Shown one piece after another: positions 35,807 through 38,291 of a stretch of DNA of 38,291 nt. Both the position numbers and the translations under genes were made by a program. Numbering within the stretch: the first letter of the stretch is position 1; each line of letters starts with the position of its first letter. The stretch is from Legionellaceae bacterium (lineage in GTDB: Bacteria; Pseudomonadota; Gammaproteobacteria; Legionellales; Legionellaceae): assembly GCA_947477015.1 (NCBI GenBank), contig CANJSM010000010.1:1-38291 (forward strand). Reading direction: 5' to 3'. The notes beneath the pieces are model-generated. The model was not told the origin of the DNA, ran no database searches, and saw nothing but the letters and a program-made list of their open reading frames with translations.

Positions 35807-37096
35807 CTACATAAGCCGATTGTGTAAACCCCTGATTTCAAGAATAGCTTCCAAACACTTTAACACGCTGCCTCGATTAGCCTCTAACACCTCACTAGCA
35901 TTCGCAATTTGACTGACACGTTTAGAAGGTTCCAATTGCATTGCGATAATAGCTGCAACCAGTGCATCAACATCGGGAACTTGCTGCATGGCCCCTGCTG
36001 CGCACAACGTTAAACAAATCGATGTCGAATTTTGCATATAAGGACCACAAAAAACAGGCACTTGCATTGCGATGGGCTCTAAAACATTATGCCCACCAAT
36101 AGGAACCAAGCTGCCGCCAACAAAGGCATAATCACTCACCTGATAAAAACCCAATAACTCCCCCAACGAATCAAGGATAACTACATCTGTATCGCCATCA
36201 ATGGTGTCTAGCTGGCTTCTCAAGCCTGTTTTATAGCCCTGAGATTGACTCAATTCATACACCCCTTTAAATCGCTCAGGATGGCGTGGAGCAATCAATA
36301 GAACTAGGTCAGGAATAGATGCTTTCAACACATTTATAACGCTTAACAACTGATTTTCTTCATTATCATGCGTGCTGGCGGCTATTAACACTGGGCGATG
36401 CTGCCCCCAACAGCTCTTTATTTGTTGAAATACTTCAGGCTCATTCACTCTAACTTGCAAATCAAATTTCAAATTTCCAATAATAGATACTTTATCAACG
36501 GGAGCACCTAGGGCAACAAACCGTTTAGCATCCGTCTCACTTTGTGCAAAAATACCCGAAAACTGAGTTAAGAATGGCTTCAAAAAAGCGCTGATATGAC
36601 TGTAGCTCTCATAGGCCTTATCTGATATGCGTGCATTCACTAGCAATAAGGGTAAATTAGCCTTGGTTGTTTGATCAATTAAATTAGGCCATAGTTCAGT
36701 TTCCATGATCACCGCGACCTGTATATTCATTTTTTTCAAGAAACGCCGCAATGCCCAAGGTAAATCATAAGGCACATATTGGTGTATCACTTGCTGTTTG
36801 AAGCGCGAGAGTACTTGCTGGGAGCCTGTGGGCGTCATTGTGGTCACTAATACACGCAAATTCTTGGCCAACATGGCATCAATCAAAGGCGTCGCGGCAA
36901 CCACTTCGCCCAGCGATACCGCATGCAGCCAAACATCCACTTCTACAGAGACCATTCGTCCCCATGAAAAGCGCTCCCGTATTCTTTGGCGATATGCAGG
37001 CAGCCGACGCCCCTTCCAATACAGCCGAAGTAATATAAATGGCGTTAAGAGGTAGAGCAACACAGTATACAGAAAACGCAACAGGGTATATCTCAA
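35807..37096 (-). CDS. waaA: 3-deoxy-D-manno-octulosonic acid (Kdo) transferase
   Basis: Adds Kdo to lipid A precursor on the cytoplasmic face of the inner membrane, starting the lipopolysaccharide core. The 429-residue protein (E. coli 425) has an N-terminal membrane anchor (residues 4-25), WLHAVSLGEVVAATPLI with the catalytic-type Glu64, TTMTPTGSQ, METELWPNL, LVNARIS, and the C-terminal FVGGSLVPIGGHNVLEPIA. It ends close to the REP pair and diverges from djlA. Confidence 0.95.
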   Translation of the reverse strand: MRYTLLRFLYTVLLYLLTPFILLRLYWKGRRLPAYRQRIRERFSWGRMVSVEVDVWLHAVSLGEVVAATPLIDAMLAKNLRVLVTTMTPTGSQQVLSRFKQQVIHQYVPYDLPWALRRFLKKMNIQVAVIMETELWPNLIDQTTKANLPLLLVNARISDKAYESYSHISAFLKPFLTQFSGIFAQSETDAKRFVALGAPVDKVSIIGNLKFDLQVRVNEPEVFQQIKSCWGQHRPVLIAASTHDNEENQLLSVINVLKASIPDLVLLIAPRHPERFKGVYELSQSQGYKTGLRSQLDTIDGDTDVVILDSLGELLGFYQVSDYAFVGGSLVPIGGHNVLEPIAMQVPVFCGPYMQNSTSICLTLCAAGAMQQVPDVDALVAAIIAMQLEPSKRVSQIANASEVLEANRGSVLKCLEAILEIRGLHNRLM

Positions 37097-37156
37097 TGTC
37101 GTCCCCTTGATGTGAAAAGATGTGAGTATAACAAATTATGGGCTTGCAAGTATTAC

Positions 37157-37165
37157 TGATATAAT
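37157..37165 (+). promoter_or_regulatory. Extended -10 promoter candidate for djlA
   Basis: TGATATAAT, an extended -10 element, ends 25 bases before the djlA start. It lies in the 94-base divergent gap between waaA and djlA. Confidence 0.45.
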
Positions 37166-37190
37166 TAGATAAACAACAGGAGGAGTCCGG

Positions 37191-38036
37191 ATGGATTTAC
37201 GTCAATTGTTTTCCAACCAAGTGTGGTGGGGGAAGATATTTTGTGCTTTTTTAGGCTTTTTAATCGCTGGACCTGCGGGGGCATTTTTTGGCGTTTTTAT
37301 TGGCAATCTATTCGATCGCGGGCTCCTTCAACATTTCTCCAACCCCCTTTGGCACTTTCATACCGAAAAACGTCAAGCCGTTAAATCACTTTTTTTTCAA
37401 ACAACTTTTTCTACTTTAGGGCATATCGCAAAGTCAGACGGTCGTGTTTCTGAGCAGGAAATTCAACTGGCAAAACTGCTGATGCAAGAAATGAAGCTCA
37501 ATAAAGCACAACAAAAAGTCGCTCAAAAATATTTCAATGAAGGAAAAAAGGACGATTTCAATCTAAAACCAATGTTGGATTCTCTTTATAAACTAGCAAA
37601 AAACAACCCCAGTTTATTAAAGTTATTCATTGATACACAATACAGAGCTGCACAACTAGATGGTTTATCTGAGAAAAAAACACAGATACTCAATACCATT
37701 CTCAGTTGCATGAAATATGCGCCGATGCACAGACAATCCAACTTTAACGAGAATTTTTATCAGTATAACTATAGACATCAATCATCGAATACAAATTCAC
37801 AAGGAGCATCGTCAAATCAAAACTCTGATTTAACCCGAGCGTATGATATCTTACAAGTACAGTCCTCCGCAAATAAACAAGAAATTAAACGTGCTTATCG
37901 TCGCTTAATGAGCCGCCATCATCCTGATAAACTTATTGCGCAGGGAATGCCCAAAGAAAACATTAAACTTGCCAATGAAAAAACTCAGATCATTCGCAAA
38001 GCATATGAAGAAATTTGTGCGAGCAAAGGCTGGTGA
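37191..38036 (+). CDS. djlA: Co-chaperone DjlA (membrane-anchored J protein)
   Basis: A type III DnaJ-like inner-membrane protein that recruits DnaK; needed for intracellular growth in Legionella. The 281-residue protein has one N-terminal Gly-rich membrane segment (about 13-38), a TerB-like helical domain (about 65-180), a Ser/Asn/Gln-rich linker, and a C-terminal J domain with HPD at 244-246 in SRHHPDKL. A strong ribosome site (GGAGGAG) precedes ATG 37191. E. coli DjlA is 271 residues with the same order. Confidence 0.95.
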   Translation: MDLRQLFSNQVWWGKIFCAFLGFLIAGPAGAFFGVFIGNLFDRGLLQHFSNPLWHFHTEKRQAVKSLFFQTTFSTLGHIAKSDGRVSEQEIQLAKLLMQEMKLNKAQQKVAQKYFNEGKKDDFNLKPMLDSLYKLAKNNPSLLKLFIDTQYRAAQLDGLSEKKTQILNTILSCMKYAPMHRQSNFNENFYQYNYRHQSSNTNSQGASSNQNSDLTRAYDILQVQSSANKQEIKRAYRRLMSRHHPDKLIAQGMPKENIKLANEKTQIIRKAYEEICASKGW

Positions 38037-38050
38037 TTAACAACTAAGTT

Positions 38051-38139
38051 CACGGCTGTCGCATTAAAATTTGATCAACCTGCCGTAGGTTGGGCCTTGG
38101 CCCAACAATCTAGCTATTAGATTTCGTTTTATTTGACGA
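38051..38139. repeat. 89-bp repeat, right copy (inverted relative to left end)
   Basis: Reverse complement of 60-148 with a single mismatch. It contains REP copy 9 at 38085-38106 and begins 14 bases after the djlA stop. Its outer end runs into the truncated transposase frame within a few bases, so either the element inserted into the IS or both were joined by a rearrangement. Confidence 0.85.
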
Positions 38140-38291
38140 TGAAGGTGGTTTTTATGTGCTTGCCCTCAAGGGCAACCAAGGAACATTAAATGATGATGTA
38201 CGATTTTTTTTAGAATCTGAGTTCAAAAAAGACTCGTCATCATCGATTGAGGAAACGTGTGATATCAAAGGGAAGACAAGCGCTGAACGTC
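38114..38291 (+). pseudogene. ISAs1-family transposase fragment
   Basis: An open frame runs from after a TAG at 38111 to the end of the window. From 38144 it reads GGFYVLALKGNQGTLNDDV, the conserved segment around the catalytic region of ISAs1/H-repeat transposases, then a continuation ending TSAER. The first half of the protein (about 200 residues in the family) is absent, replaced by the 89-bp repeat and djlA. Whether the 3' part is intact lies beyond the window. Confidence 0.75.

Noticed and set aside
93-38106. CRISPR-like repetition of the REP motif
   Set aside because: The copies are dispersed over 38 kb, in both orientations, without regular spacers or cas genes.
1-38291. tRNA, rRNA or riboswitch genes
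   Set aside because: The gaps were read by eye for cloverleaf and T-loop patterns and known aptamer cores; nothing convincing was seen, though a covariance-model scan could not be run.

Overview
The window looks like a stretch of chromosome from a gammaproteobacterium of moderate-to-low GC, most likely in the order Legionellales (Legionella/Coxiella/Aquicella-like). This is inferred from the gene set: a BarA/LetS-type hybrid kinase, a pyrophosphate-type phosphofructokinase, the hemA-prfA-prmC-dksA-waaA-djlA run, DUF1840, and MutH. No rRNA or tRNA gene was seen. Almost all of the DNA is coding. No gap exceeds about 260 bases, and most gaps hold palindromic repeats.

Layout. 0.2-7.4 kb (+): lepA-lepB-rnc, followed 27 bp later by a 1309-residue Pls/PosA-type NRPS-like enzyme, predicted to make an isopeptide-linked poly-(basic amino acid). 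7.4-9.3 kb (-): gltX and a DUF1840 gene. 9.3-13.4 kb (+): hybrid sensor kinase and PPi-phosphofructokinase. 13.6 kb (-): type IV major pilin. 14.1-16.4 kb (+): bolA, an APC permease and a cytochrome b561. 16.3-16.9 kb (-): the wreck of a TacA/TacT-like toxin-antitoxin pair. 17-23.4 kb (-): fmdB, DUF502, a large MscS-type channel, mutH, a membrane protein and mpl, with spacings and overlaps of an operon. 23.5-28.7 kb: mixed small genes, a YgjP-type metallopeptidase, coaE, two orphan proteins and a SWIM/SNF2 helicase. 28.8-35.7 kb (+): nadE, a GT-B-like protein of unknown role, then hemA-prfA-prmC-dksA. 35.8-38.0 kb: waaA (-) and djlA (+).

Repeats. Nine copies of a REP-like palindrome (core GTTGGGCCAAGGCCCAAC, then CTAC) lie between genes or at gene ends, and one sits inside the prmC reading frame. 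Two copies are embedded in an 89-bp repeat found in opposite orientations at both ends of the window (60-148 and 38051-38139, one mismatch). The right copy abuts a truncated ISAs1-family transposase. Other palindromic families occur at 7.4, 9.3/13.4 and 24.9 kb.

Most interesting points: the Pls-like synthetase in a housekeeping operon with a lysine-like specificity code; the 89-bp inverted repeats bracketing 38 kb; a toxin-antitoxin fusion broken by one stop codon; divergent gltX/sensor-kinase promoters with a hairpin-only leader in front of the kinase; the REP-derived N-terminus of prmC; and the unassigned GT-B protein after nadE.
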